Part shown: positions 1-7,786 of the stretch, piece after piece
Layout: every line of letters begins with the position of its first letter
How positions within the stretch are numbered: the stretch's first letter is position 1
Source: an uncultured Desulfobacteraceae bacterium
GTDB lineage: Bacteria > Desulfobacterota > Desulfobacteria > Desulfobacterales > UBA2174
Length of the DNA: 20,820 bases
Direction of reading: 5' to 3'
Assembly (NCBI GenBank): GCA_937982505.1
Contig: CALJLV010000087.1
Location: 1-20,820 of the forward strand
Program-made: the position numbers and the translations under genes
The notes under the pieces: generated by a model
What the model was told of the DNA's origin: nothing
What the model saw: the letters and a program-made list of their open reading frames with translations, nothing else
The model's database searches: none

Positions 1-804
1 GTGGCCGAACAGCTCGCTGTCGATGAGGGCCTCGGGAATGGCGCCGCAGTTGACCGTGATGTAGGGGCCGCCGCGGCGCGCCGAAGAGGCGTGCAGGGCG
101 TTGGCGATGATCTCCTTGCCCACCCCGGTCTCGCCCATGAGCAGCACCGGACTGTGGAGGGGCGCCACCTGGCGGACCATCTCCATGACCTCGCGCAGAC
201 CGAATTCGGCCCCCACGATGGTATCTCCGGTCATCTGAAGCATCTGACGGTGCAGGTAGCGGTTGTCGTCCGCCAGCATGTCCTTGAGCCGGGAAATCTC
301 CTCGTGCTGGAGCATGTTGGAGATGGCCACGGCCAGCGGTTCGTGCAGCAGCGAAAGGAGGCGGGCATGCTCGGGCCGGTAGCGGTGCCGGCCCTCGGCA
401 AAGAGGGTGAAGCGTCCCAGACGCCGGGCTTCGAGTTCCAGATCCATGGAGATCACCGAGGTGTCGGCCGGCCAGAGGGTGGTGAACAGCGCCCGCGATT
501 CGGGGTATTCACGATCGATGTCGTTGACCACGCGCACCTGGGCGTCCTCGTTCCAGTTGCGTTTGAGAAAATCCTTGAACTGCCGGGGCGGCGTAAAAAA
601 ATCCGCCGGTTTGGGCAGATGGTCCGGCCATATGGACGCCAGCATGCGCCCCAGGTGCAGATGGGGGTCGTAGAGGGCGAAGAACATGCCGCCGATGGGG
701 ATAAACTCCTTCAGATAAACAAAAAAACGTTGCAGGGCGGTCTCGACGTTCAGACTGCCGGAAATGCGCAAGGTGGCCTGGCGGAAAAATTCGTTTTCGT
801 CCAC
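1..804 (-). CDS. Sigma-54-dependent transcriptional activator, GAF-like N-terminus (partial, runs off window)
   Basis: This is a bacterial enhancer-binding protein that would use ATP hydrolysis to open sigma-54 promoters. Only the first 268 residues are present; the gene leaves the window at position 1. Residues 1-180 look like a GAF-type sensor region (no receiver aspartate pattern seen), followed by a short helical linker. The AAA+ domain then begins, with Walker A GETGVGKE at residues 224-231 and the family sequence VNCGAIPE before the SELFGH segment at the edge. The GAFTGA loop, Walker B and HTH lie outside. I chose the GTG at 804-802 because two in-frame stops lie just upstream and AAGAGGG precedes it at suitable spacing; no ATG is available. 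It is divergent from the efflux operon, whose promoter is sigma-54-like, so it is the obvious candidate activator (inference). The family is abundant in Desulfobacterota. Confidence 0.93.
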   Translation of the reverse strand, partial: MDENEFFRQATLRISGSLNVETALQRFFVYLKEFIPIGGMFFALYDPHLHLGRMLASIWPDHLPKPADFFTPPRQFKDFLKRNWNEDAQVRVVNDIDREYPESRALFTTLWPADTSVISMDLELEARRLGRFTLFAEGRHRYRPEHARLLSLLHEPLAVAISNMLQHEEISRLKDMLADDNRYLHRQMLQMTGDTIVGAEFGLREVMEMVRQVAPLHSPVLLMGETGVGKEIIANALHASSARRGGPYITVNCGAIPEALIDSELFGH

Positions 805-966
805 GGACGCGCCCTCTTTTGAAGAAAAAACGGCCCGGAAACGCGCTTGCCGTCATATTCAACAGTTTTGCACACGCATGCGCCGGTCCCCAAAAAGCGA
901 ATCACGCCCCACCCAGAAAGGATCCAGACGAAAAGGAAGGCGACGACCAGGCCTGAAAGACAAAAG

Positions 967-975
967 AGCATAGCA
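967..975 (-). promoter_or_regulatory. Candidate extended -10 promoter for the sigma-54 activator gene
   Basis: Read on the minus strand the sequence is TGCTATGCT, which fits an extended -10 element (TGnTATnnT). The upstream stretch is AT-rich but has no good -35 box. Transcription would begin near 960 and give a leader of about 155 bases before the GTG start at 804. The call rests only on this motif match. Confidence 0.35.
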
Positions 976-1031
976 CACAAACTGCCAAATTAAATAGTTT
1001 TATCTTTCAAATATCGCAGCTTATGGTTGGT

Positions 1032-1056
1032 TATAAAACAAATCCTTGATTTTATA
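1032..1056. promoter_or_regulatory. Inverted repeat, possible activator-binding site
   Basis: TATAAAA at 1032-1038 and TTTTATA at 1050-1056 form a perfect 7-bp inverted repeat with an 11-base centre. A second overlapping pair, AATCC 1041-1045 and GGATT 1058-1062, shares the same segment. It lies just upstream of the sigma-54-like promoter, between the two divergent genes, where an enhancer site for the activator would be expected. AT-rich DNA gives such repeats by chance more often, so binding is inference. Confidence 0.35.
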
Positions 1057-1070
1057 GGGATTAGATAGGC

Positions 1071-1086
1071 TGGCACAATTTTGGCT
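1071..1086 (+). promoter_or_regulatory. Sigma-54 (-24/-12) promoter for the RND efflux operon
   Basis: The sequence TGGCAC-AATTT-TGGCT matches the consensus TGGCAC-N5-TTGCW with one mismatch (TGGC for TTGC). The GG (1072-1073) and GC (1084-1085) doublets are exactly 10 bases apart, the spacing sigma-54 requires. Transcription would start near 1097, leaving a leader of about 160 bases. A sigma-54 activator gene is immediately divergent, which strongly supports the call. Confidence 0.7.
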
Positions 1087-1182
1087 TGCATTTGGACCCG
1101 ATTTGTTCACACTCTCGGACACGCCCCGCCACCCGCCGCTGGTGATGGCATGGGAAGAGCCAGGCGGGACGACACCCCCTCC

Positions 1183-1205
1183 CGCTGCCATCCCCAACGG
1201 CAGTG
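1183..1205 (+). other. Leader stem-loop ahead of the efflux operon
   Basis: CGCTGCC (1183-1189) pairs with GGCAGTG (1199-1205), seven pairs including one G-U, around a 9-base loop. CCCTC (1177-1181) and GAGGG (1205-1209) offer an alternative outer pairing. It would lie in the mRNA leader about 50 bases before the first start codon. There is no U-tract, so it is not an intrinsic terminator. Any role is unknown. Confidence 0.3.
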
Positions 1206-1254
1206 AGGGATCCGCACCTGGGAAGAAAGACGGCAAAAGGAAACCGAGGCCACC

Positions 1255-1578
1255 ATGGACTGGATTGAACTGATACACCTGCGGACCGCTTCGGAAGCCG
1301 ACCGGAACGCGGCCCTGGCGGTTTTCCGTCAGATGGACTGGTCGGACTGGGAATGCGACCTGAACCGGATCCGGCTCTTGAGCAACGGCACCCTGGCCTT
1401 CGATCTCACCCTGCTCATCGACTGGCGCGGTCCGGCGAGCCCCACCGCCAGGAGCCCTCTGGGCCTGCGCCTGGCGGCCGCCTTCTCCGAATTCGGCCAG
1501 GTGAACCATTCCTACTGGAACTGCGAAGCGTGCATCGATGCCACCCACAGGAGCAACCACCATGAATACCGGATGTAG
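1255..1578 (+). CDS. Small protein of unknown function, first gene of the efflux operon
   Basis: This is a 107-residue soluble protein with no signal peptide or membrane segment. I do not recognise a named family. It begins MDWIELIHLRT and later has SPLGLRLAAAFSEFGQVNHS. Tryptophan, histidine and acidic residues are frequent, and the alternating hydrophobic pattern could suit a small alpha-beta fold such as a dimeric ferredoxin-like barrel, but that is a guess. GAGG at 1246-1249 is the ribosome-binding site. Its last 17 bases overlap the start of the RND adaptor gene, suggesting translational coupling and a shared role. A cytoplasmic sensor, a pump substrate-modifying enzyme or an accessory protein are all possible. 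Codon use matches the neighbours, so it is likely a real gene. Confidence 0.75.
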   Translation: MDWIELIHLRTASEADRNAALAVFRQMDWSDWECDLNRIRLLSNGTLAFDLTLLIDWRGPASPTARSPLGLRLAAAFSEFGQVNHSYWNCEACIDATHRSNHHEYRM

Positions 1579-2776
1579 CGCGACCCCCCTCAGAAGCGCA
1601 ATTTGCGCCCTGCTTTGCGCCGGCCTCCTGCTCACGAGCGGCTGCAAGGCCAAAAAAGGTCAGACCGCGCCGCCGGCCGCCGCGGCCCCCGAAGTGGCCA
1701 CGGTCACCGTGACCCCGCAACGGGTGTCGCTGTCCACCGAACTGCCCGGCCGCACCGCGGCCTTTCGCATCGCCGAGATCCGCCCCCAGGTCAACGGGAT
1801 GATTCTCAAACGGCTCTTCGAGGAAGGCGCGGACGTCAAGGCCGGCCAGATCCTCTACCAGATCGATGCGGTTCCCTTCCAGGTGGCCCTGGATTCGGCC
1901 CGGGCCTCTCTGGGCAGGGCCCGGGCCAGTCTGCCGTCGATTGAGTCCCGCACCCGGCGCTACCGCGAGCTGCTGGCCGACCGGGCCGTCAGCCAGCAGG
2001 ACTACGACGACGCCGCGGCCGCGGTACAGCAGGTCCAGGCCGAGATCGAATACTGGAAAACACAGGTGGAGGCCGCCCGCATCAACCTGGATTACACCCG
2101 CGTGACGGCCCCCTTTGATGGGCGCATCGGCCGTACCCACGTGCGCACCGGCTCGCTGGTCACCGCCTACCAGCCCCAATCCATGGCCACCGTGCAGCAG
2201 ATCGACCCCATCTATGTGGACGTGGTCCAGTCCTCGGCCGAACTGCTGCGCCTCCGGCGCGCCTTCGCGTCCGGCCGCATCCGCACCGAAAGCCGCGAGG
2301 GCCGCAAGGTGCGCATCCTGCTCGAGGACGGCACCCCCTACCCCCTGGAAGGCACCCTCCAGTTCGCCGACGTGACGGTGGACGCGACCACCGGATCCTT
2401 TTCCCTGCGCATCCTGGTGCCCAACCCGGACCAGGTCCTGCTGCCGGGGATGTTCGTGCGCGCCGTGCTCCAGGAAGGAATCGCCGAGGAGGCGATTCTG
2501 GCGCCCCAGCAGGGGGTGAGCCGCAACCCCAAGGGCGAACCGGTGGCCCTGGTCGCCGGGCCCGGCGACCGAGTGGAATCGCGCCTTCTGGCCATCGACC
2601 GGGCCGTGGGCAGCCAGTGGCTGATCACCTCGGGCCTGGAAGCCGGAGACCGGCTGATCGTCGAGGGGATGCTCAGGGTCCGGCCGGGGATGACCGTCAG
2701 GGCCGTCCCTCTCGACAGCGGGGCGGCCGCAGCGGTGGAAACGGGAGGCGGCCCGGACGCGGCCCCGAAGAACTAA
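1562..2776 (+). CDS. RND efflux periplasmic adaptor lipoprotein (AcrA/MexA family, HlyD-like)
   Basis: This 404-residue membrane-fusion protein would bridge the inner-membrane RND pump and the outer-membrane channel. Residues 1-28 form a lipoprotein signal with the lipobox LLTSGC and acylated Cys28. The barrel-sandwich (lipoyl) halves include the VNGMILKRLFEEGADVKAGQ and DYTRVTAPFDGRIGRTHVR segments, split by an alpha-helical hairpin rich in Arg, Ala and Gln. Beta-barrel and membrane-proximal domains follow, with LLPGMFVRAVL typical of the family. I chose the ATG at 1562 because AGGAG at 1550-1554 is well placed and the lipoprotein signal begins there; an upstream in-frame ATG at 1538 lacks this. 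It overlaps the small upstream gene by 17 bases and is 12 bases from the pump gene. Length is normal for the family. Confidence 0.95.
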   Translation: MNTGCSATPLRSAICALLCAGLLLTSGCKAKKGQTAPPAAAAPEVATVTVTPQRVSLSTELPGRTAAFRIAEIRPQVNGMILKRLFEEGADVKAGQILYQIDAVPFQVALDSARASLGRARASLPSIESRTRRYRELLADRAVSQQDYDDAAAAVQQVQAEIEYWKTQVEAARINLDYTRVTAPFDGRIGRTHVRTGSLVTAYQPQSMATVQQIDPIYVDVVQSSAELLRLRRAFASGRIRTESREGRKVRILLEDGTPYPLEGTLQFADVTVDATTGSFSLRILVPNPDQVLLPGMFVRAVLQEGIAEEAILAPQQGVSRNPKGEPVALVAGPGDRVESRLLAIDRAVGSQWLITSGLEAGDRLIVEGMLRVRPGMTVRAVPLDSGAAAAVETGGGPDAAPKN

Positions 2777-2788
2777 CGGAGGATTGCC

Positions 2789-5700
2789 ATGCTGTCGCGA
2801 TTCTTTCTCGATCGCCCGGTCTTTGCCTGGGTGATCGCCATCATCATGATGCTGGCCGGCGCTCTGGCCATCCACAACATGCCCATCTCCCAGTATCCGC
2901 CCATCGCCCCGCCCTCCATCGCCATCGATGCCTTCTATCCGGGGGCCTCGGCCGAAACCGTGGAAAACAGCGTCATCCAGATCATCGAGCAGAAGATGAC
3001 CGGATTCGACCGGCTCCTCTACATGACCGCCACCAGCAGCGGCTCCGGCTCCGGCCGCATCGAGCTGACCTTCGCGCCCGGCACCGATCCGGATTTCGCC
3101 TGGTCCCAGGTCCAGAACAAGCTCCAGCTCGCCATGGCCAGCCTGCCGGACGTGATCCAGCGCCAGGGGGTCAAGGTGAGCAAGTCCACCCGCAACTGGC
3201 TGATTCTGGTGGGCCTGATTTCGGAAGACGGAAGCATGAACGGCACGGACCTGCGCGACTACGCCCAGTCCAACATCGAAAAGGTCCTGGCCCGGGTCCC
3301 GGGGGTCGGCGAGGTGGAGAGCTTCGGCGGCCAATACGCCATGCGGGTATGGCTCAACCCGGACAGGCTCACCGACTACCATCTGACCATCGAGGAAGTC
3401 ATCGCGGCCCTCAGGGCGTATAACGTGGAGATCTCGGCCGGCCAGTTCGGCGGCGCGCCGGCGGTGGCGGGACAGCGCCTCAACGCCTCGATCATCGTCC
3501 AGAACCTGCTCCAGACGCCGGAGGAATTCGCCGCCATCCCGTTGCGCATCAATACGGACGGCTCCATCGTGCGCGTCAGCGACGTGGGACGCACCGAACT
3601 GGGTACCGAACGCTACGACGTCGAGGGGCTCTTCAACGGCAAACCGAGCGCCGCCCTGGCCATCCGCCAGGCCGCCGGGGCCAACGCCCTGGACACCGCC
3701 GACGCCATCCGGGCCAAGATGGCCGAGCTGGCCGAATACTTTCCCCCGGGGGTCAAGGTCATCTATCCCTTCGACACCACCCCCTTCATCAAGGTGGCCA
3801 TCGACGAGGTGGTCAAGACCCTTTTCGAAGCCATCCTCCTCGTTTTTCTGGTGATGTACCTCTTTCTGGGCAACATCCGGGCCACGTTGATCCCCACCCT
3901 GGCCGTGCCGGTGGTGATCCTGGGGACCTTCGCCGTTTTGGGCTTCTTCGGGTATTCCATCAACATGCTCACCATGTTCGCCATGGTCCTGGCCATCGGG
4001 CTGCTGGTGGACGACGCCATCGTGGTGGTGGAGAACGTCGAGCGCATCATCCACGAGGAGGGTTTGTCGCCCAAGGAGGCCACCCGCAAGTCCATGGACC
4101 AGATCACCAGCGCCCTGGTGGGCATCGGCCTGGTGCTTTCGGCCGTTTTCGGTCCCATGGCCTTTTTCGGCGGGTCCACCGGGGTCATCTATCGGCAGTT
4201 TTCCGTCACGGTCATCGCCGCCATGATGCTCTCGGTGGTGGTGGCCCTGGTGCTCACCCCGGTGCTGTGCGCCTCGCTGCTGCGTCCCGTGAAAACCCGA
4301 GTCGAACGCCGGCGCCTCGATCTGCCCCTGCTGCGGCCCTTCGTCTACCTGGCCAACCGGTTCTTCGTCCTGTTCAACCGCAGCTTCAACTGGCTGCGGG
4401 GCAAGTACGTGGGCATCGTGGGCCGCATGCTGGGCGGCAAGCTGCGCTATCTGCTGGTCTACGCGCTCATTGTCGGAGCGTTGGGGTATCTGTTCCAGCG
4501 GATGCCCACCGCCTATCTGCCCGATGAGGATCAGGGCACCCTCTTCATCCAGGCCCAACTGCCCTCCGGCTCGACCCTGGAGCAGACCCAGGCGGTGCTG
4601 GACGAGGTCCGGGCCCACTTCGAACAAGAGGAAAAGGCGACCGTGGAGTCGATCCTGACGCTGGTCGGCATGGGGTTCGGCGGCGGCGGCCAGAACATGG
4701 GGCTGGGCTTCGTCCGGCTGCGGGACTGGGAACTGCGGGACCGGCCGGACCTCAAGGTCTGGGCCGTGGCCAATCGCGCCATGGCCCGCTTCAGTCAAAT
4801 CCGCAACGCCCGGGTCTTCGCCTTCGCCCCGCCGGCGGTCACCGAGCTGGGAACCTCGGTGGGATTCGACTTCCAGTTGCAGGACCGCGGCGGCATCGGC
4901 CACCAGAAGCTCATGGAGGCCCGCAACCAGCTTCTCGGCATGGCCGCCGCCGACGACCGGCTCACCCGGGTGCGGCCCAACGGCATGGAGGACGTGGCCC
5001 AGTACCGTATCGACGTGGACTGGGAGCGGGCCGGGGCCCTGGGACTGCCGATCAATTCCATCCACAACACCATCACGGCGGCCTTCGGCGGCGCCTACGT
5101 CAACGACTTCATCCAGGGAGGCCGGGTCAAGCGGGTCTATGTCCAGGCCGATGCGCCTCACCGCATGCTGCCCACGGACCTGGAAAACCTCTACGTGCGC
5201 AACCACCAGGGAACCATGACCCCGTTTAGTGCCTTCGCCTCGGGGTATTGGGACTACGGCTCGCCGAAACTGGAGCGGTTCAACGCCTTTCCCTCCATGA
5301 ACATCCTGGGCGAGGCGCCCCAGGGCCGCAGCACCGGCGAAGCCATGGCCGCCATGGAGGAAATTGCCGCCAAGCTGCCCGAGGGCATCGGTTTCGACTG
5401 GACCGGGATCTCCTACCAGGAGCGCATGGCCAAAAGCCAGACCGGCCTGCTCTACGCCTTTTCCATGATCGTGATCTTTCTTTGCCTGGCGGCCCTCTAC
5501 GAGAGCTGGACCGTTCCCATCTCCGTCATGCTGGCCCTGCCCCTGGGGGTCATCGGCGGGGTGGCGGCCTCCATGCTGCGCGGGTTTCCCAATGACGTCT
5601 ACTTCCAGATCGGTCTGCTCACCGTCCTGGGGCTGACCACCAAGAACGCCATTCTCATCGTCCAGTTCGCCATGGGCCGGGTCAAGGAAGGGACCGGGCT

Positions 5701-5977
5701 GGTGGAGGCCACCCTGGAAGGCGCCCGGCTGCGGCTGCGGCCCATCGTCATGACCTCCCTGGCCTTCGGCTTCGGGGTTCTGCCCCTGGCCCTGGCCAGC
5801 GGCGCCGGGGCCGGGGCCCAGACCGCCATCGGCACCGGGGTGCTGGGGGGGATGGTGACCTCCACCTTCCTGGCCATCTTCTTTATCCCCCTGTTCTACG
5901 TGGTGGTGGTGCAGCTTTTCGGCAGCAAGAAAAACCTCCCGGCGGCCCGCCCCGCCCATCCTTCGGAGGAAGGCTGA
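2789..5977 (+). CDS. RND multidrug efflux pump, HAE1 family (AcrB/MexB-like)
   Basis: This 1062-residue inner-membrane proton antiporter would expel hydrophobic and amphiphilic compounds through a trimeric, three-step cycle. It has the full family layout: a first membrane helix at the N-terminus (FFLDRPVFAWVIAIIMMLAG), two large periplasmic loops, and two bundles of membrane helices. The proton-relay aspartates are Asp408 and Asp409 in GLLVDDAIVVVEN, and the partner lysine is Lys952 in TTKNAILIV. Length is typical, and I see no break or missing motif. GGAGG lies just before the ATG. It sits between the adaptor and the outer-membrane factor with 1- to 12-base gaps, so the three are surely cotranscribed. 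Substrates cannot be read from the sequence; AcrB-like is a family label, not a claim of orthology. Confidence 0.97.
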   Translation: MLSRFFLDRPVFAWVIAIIMMLAGALAIHNMPISQYPPIAPPSIAIDAFYPGASAETVENSVIQIIEQKMTGFDRLLYMTATSSGSGSGRIELTFAPGTDPDFAWSQVQNKLQLAMASLPDVIQRQGVKVSKSTRNWLILVGLISEDGSMNGTDLRDYAQSNIEKVLARVPGVGEVESFGGQYAMRVWLNPDRLTDYHLTIEEVIAALRAYNVEISAGQFGGAPAVAGQRLNASIIVQNLLQTPEEFAAIPLRINTDGSIVRVSDVGRTELGTERYDVEGLFNGKPSAALAIRQAAGANALDTADAIRAKMAELAEYFPPGVKVIYPFDTTPFIKVAIDEVVKTLFEAILLVFLVMYLFLGNIRATLIPTLAVPVVILGTFAVLGFFGYSINMLTMFAMVLAIGLLVDDAIVVVENVERIIHEEGLSPKEATRKSMDQITSALVGIGLVLSAVFGPMAFFGGSTGVIYRQFSVTVIAAMMLSVVVALVLTPVLCASLLRPVKTRVERRRLDLPLLRPFVYLANRFFVLFNRSFNWLRGKYVGIVGRMLGGKLRYLLVYALIVGALGYLFQRMPTAYLPDEDQGTLFIQAQLPSGSTLEQTQAVLDEVRAHFEQEEKATVESILTLVGMGFGGGGQNMGLGFVRLRDWELRDRPDLKVWAVANRAMARFSQIRNARVFAFAPPAVTELGTSVGFDFQLQDRGGIGHQKLMEARNQLLGMAAADDRLTRVRPNGMEDVAQYRIDVDWERAGALGLPINSIHNTITAAFGGAYVNDFIQGGRVKRVYVQADAPHRMLPTDLENLYVRNHQGTMTPFSAFASGYWDYGSPKLERFNAFPSMNILGEAPQGRSTGEAMAAMEEIAAKLPEGIGFDWTGISYQERMAKSQTGLLYAFSMIVIFLCLAALYESWTVPISVMLALPLGVIGGVAASMLRGFPNDVYFQIGLLTVLGLTTKNAILIVQFAMGRVKEGTGLVEATLEGARLRLRPIVMTSLAFGFGVLPLALASGAGAGAQTAIGTGVLGGMVTSTFLAIFFIPLFYVVVVQLFGSKKNLPAARPAHPSEEG

Positions 5978-5978
5978 C

Positions 5979-7367
5979 ATGATCCGCAGACATCTTTGGT
6001 TTCTGGTTCTGGCCTCCTGGCTGGGCGGATGCGCCCTGATCCCCGAGTACCAGCGGCCCGCCGCCCCGGTGCCGGATCAGTGGCCCCAGGGGCCGGCGTC
6101 CGGGGACGGCGCCCCCCAGGCGGCCGAGCTGAACTGGCCGCAGTTTTTCACGGATCCCGGACTGCGGGCGGTGATCGCCGCGGCCCTGGAGAACAACCGC
6201 GACCTGCGCCTGGCGGCCCTCAACGTGGAGCGGGCCCGGGCCCTGTACCGGATCCAGCGCGACGAGCGCCTGCCCCGGGTGGATGCCACCGGAGGCCTTT
6301 ACAGCGAGCGGATTCCGGCCGATCTTTCCAGTTCGGGACGGGCCGTCGAGGTGGAACAGTACAGCCTCGCCCTGGGAATCGGGGCCTGGGAGATCGATTT
6401 TTTCGGGCGCCTGCGCAGTCTGAGCCAAAGCGCCCTGGAACAGTACCTGGCCACCGAACAGGCCCGCCGCGGCGCCCAGATCCTGCTCATCGCCGAAGTG
6501 GCCAACGCCTACCTGGCCCTGGCCACCGACCGTGAAAACCTGGAACTGGCCCGCGCCACCCTCGAGGCCCAGCAAGCCTCCTATGACCTGATGCGCCGGC
6601 GTTTCGAGGTGGGCCTGATTCCCAAAATCGACCTGGCCCAGGTGCGGACCCGGGTCGAAGCGGCCCGGGTGGACGTGGCCCGCTTCAGCGAGCAGACGGC
6701 CCGAGATGCCAACGCCCTGGAGCTCTTGGCGGGCGCCCCGGTCTCGGCCGATCTGCTTCCCGGGACCCTGGGCGCCGTTTCTCCGCTTCCCCAACTCTCC
6801 GCCGGGCTGCCCTCGGAGGTGCTGCTCACCCGGCCGGACATTCTCCAGGCCGAGGGTCTCCTGCGGGCCGCCTACGCCGACATCGGGGCCGCCCGGGCGG
6901 CCCTTTTCCCGCGCATCTCTCTGACCACCTCCGCCGGCACGGCCAGCGACGCCCTTTCCGGGCTCTTCGGTTCGGGTTCCGGAGCCTGGACCTTCGCCCC
7001 GCGGTTTACCCTGCCCATCTTCGACCGGCGCACCTGGGCCGCCTTGCGGGTCACCGAAACCGATCGCGAAATCGCCCTGACCCGTTACGAGCGGGCGATT
7101 CAGGTGGCTTTCCGCGAGGTGGCCGACGCCCTGGCGGGCCGTGGCAGTCTCGACGAACGGCTGGCGGCCCAGGAGGCCCTGGTAGAAGCCGCCGCCGAGA
7201 CCTTCCGCCTCGCCGATGCCCGCTATCAGAAGGGGACCGACACCTATCTGAGCGTTCTCGACGCCCAGCGCGCCCTCTATGCCGCCCAGCAGGGGCTGAT
7301 CGCCATCCGCCTGGCCCGCATGGCCAACCAGGTGCGCCTCTACGCCGTTCTGGGGGGCGGCGCCTGA
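5979..7367 (+). CDS. Outer-membrane factor lipoprotein of the RND efflux system (OprM/NodT family)
   Basis: This 462-residue protein would form the trimeric TolC-like exit duct of the pump. Residues 1-18 are a lipoprotein signal with lipobox LGGC and acylated Cys18, followed by the usual YQRPAAPVPDQW start of the mature protein. Two repeats of long helices and beta-strands follow, including NNRDLRLAALNVERAR, GAWEIDFFGRLRSLS, and LLTRPDILQAEGLLRAAYAD in the second half. This pattern is diagnostic of the NodT/OprM family. The gene starts one base after the pump stop, with GGAGGAAGG inside the end of the pump gene as ribosome-binding site. It ends the operon, and a hairpin follows at 7388-7422. 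No anomalies were seen. Confidence 0.95.
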   Translation: MIRRHLWFLVLASWLGGCALIPEYQRPAAPVPDQWPQGPASGDGAPQAAELNWPQFFTDPGLRAVIAAALENNRDLRLAALNVERARALYRIQRDERLPRVDATGGLYSERIPADLSSSGRAVEVEQYSLALGIGAWEIDFFGRLRSLSQSALEQYLATEQARRGAQILLIAEVANAYLALATDRENLELARATLEAQQASYDLMRRRFEVGLIPKIDLAQVRTRVEAARVDVARFSEQTARDANALELLAGAPVSADLLPGTLGAVSPLPQLSAGLPSEVLLTRPDILQAEGLLRAAYADIGAARAALFPRISLTTSAGTASDALSGLFGSGSGAWTFAPRFTLPIFDRRTWAALRVTETDREIALTRYERAIQVAFREVADALAGRGSLDERLAAQEALVEAAAETFRLADARYQKGTDTYLSVLDAQRALYAAQQGLIAIRLARMANQVRLYAVLGGGA

Positions 7368-7387
7368 CGGCGCCGCCGGCCCCTTAA

Positions 7388-7422
7388 ACGCCCGGCCGGA
7401 TCAGAGGGGAAGTGCCGGGCGT
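7388..7422 (+). terminator. Hairpin after the efflux operon, possible terminator
   Basis: ACGCCCGGC (7388-7396) and GCCGGGCGT (7414-7422) make a perfect 9-bp GC-rich stem with a 17-base loop, 20 bases after the outer-membrane factor stop. There is no U-tract after it, so it may protect the mRNA 3' end or need Rho rather than act as a classical intrinsic terminator. Confidence 0.4.
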
Positions 7423-7537
7423 GCCAGGGGGCCACCTTTATCGCCCAGCCGAACGCGAGGCATCGCTCCGCCTTCGCCGATCCAGCCGCCACAAGGCCCG
7501 CCAGGCAGGAGCAACATCCCCGTCCGAAATCTCTACC

Positions 7538-7554
7538 CGACCCTGCCGGGGTCG
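7538..7554 (+). other. Short GC-rich hairpin upstream of the selO promoter
   Basis: CGACCC (7538-7543) and GGGTCG (7549-7554) are perfect arms around a 5-base loop, 19 bases before the candidate -35 box. It could be an operator or a transcript-end hairpin. Such short repeats are common by chance in GC-rich DNA. Confidence 0.25.
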
Positions 7555-7572
7555 AAATCGCGCCATACCGGC

Positions 7573-7600
7573 TTGACAGGCGGCGGAAACCGGTTACCTT
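7573..7600 (+). promoter_or_regulatory. Sigma-70-like promoter for the leader ORF and selO
   Basis: A perfect -35 box, TTGACA (7573-7578), is followed after 16 bases by TACCTT (7595-7600), which keeps the key T, A and final T of the -10 box. The position fits a transcript starting near 7608 and running through the leader ORF and selO. Confidence 0.55.
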
Positions 7601-7686
7601 GGAATCAAACAAGAATCATTCCTGAAAAGAATCTCGTCAGCCGCCTCAACCCCTGACGGCTTTACCCCTTTCGAAAGGAGCGCACC

Positions 7687-7779
7687 ATGATCGGCACCCT
7701 GATCACCATCCTGGCCCTGTCCTATTTCGTCAACCGCTGCGTTCCCGCCGCGGGAACCGCTTCGGCCTGCCGCCTGTGA
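7687..7779 (+). CDS. Possible 30-residue hydrophobic leader peptide upstream of selO
   Basis: An ATG at 7687 opens a 30-codon frame ending TGA at 7779. GGAG sits about 8 bases before it, a better ribosome-binding site than selO itself has. The peptide starts MIGTLITILALSYFVN, one short membrane-like segment, and ends with a polar tail holding two cysteines. It is too short to assign to a family. It lies between the candidate promoter and a strong hairpin (7787-7823), the arrangement of a leader peptide that tunes translation or readthrough into the next gene. It could equally be a small membrane protein or chance; no homology evidence is available here. Confidence 0.4.
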   Translation: MIGTLITILALSYFVNRCVPAAGTASACRL

Positions 7780-7786
7780 CGCCCAC

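Larger units (their letters stand above)
805..1254. other. Divergent intergenic control region, AT-rich core
   Basis: This 450-base gap separates the sigma-54 activator (minus) from the efflux operon (plus). About 985-1090 is strikingly AT-rich in an otherwise GC-rich window. It holds a candidate minus-strand extended -10 promoter (967-975), two inverted repeats (TGAAAGA 954-960 with TCTTTCA 1003-1009, and TATAAAA/TTTTATA at 1032-1056), a -24/-12 promoter (1071-1086) and a leader stem-loop (1183-1205). I saw no convincing gene in it. Confidence 0.75.
7368..7686. other. Intergenic region between the efflux operon and the selO unit
   Basis: This stretch of about 320 bases contains hairpins at 7388-7422 and 7538-7554, a sigma-70-like promoter at 7573-7600 and a small 5' stem-loop (CGTCAG 7635-7640 with CTGACG 7653-7658) before a possible leader ORF at 7687. 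I saw no convincing gene in it on either strand. Confidence 0.6.

Noticed and set aside
1..822. A plus-strand 273-residue open frame at the left edge
   Set aside because: It is the shadow of the sigma-54 activator on the other strand, which has Walker A and family motifs.
750..980. A 76-residue minus-strand frame starting with a hydrophobic segment (MLFCLSGLVVAFLFVWILSG)
   Set aside because: The start looks like a membrane helix, but there is no good ribosome-binding site, the end overlaps the regulator, the candidate regulator promoter lies over its start, and the tail has no family match.
1415..5980. A 1521-residue minus-strand open frame opposite the RND adaptor and pump
   Set aside because: It is antisense to two clearly recognised genes, and its translation is a Gly/His/Asp/Gln-rich string with no domain, as expected from antisense reading of GC-rich coding DNA.
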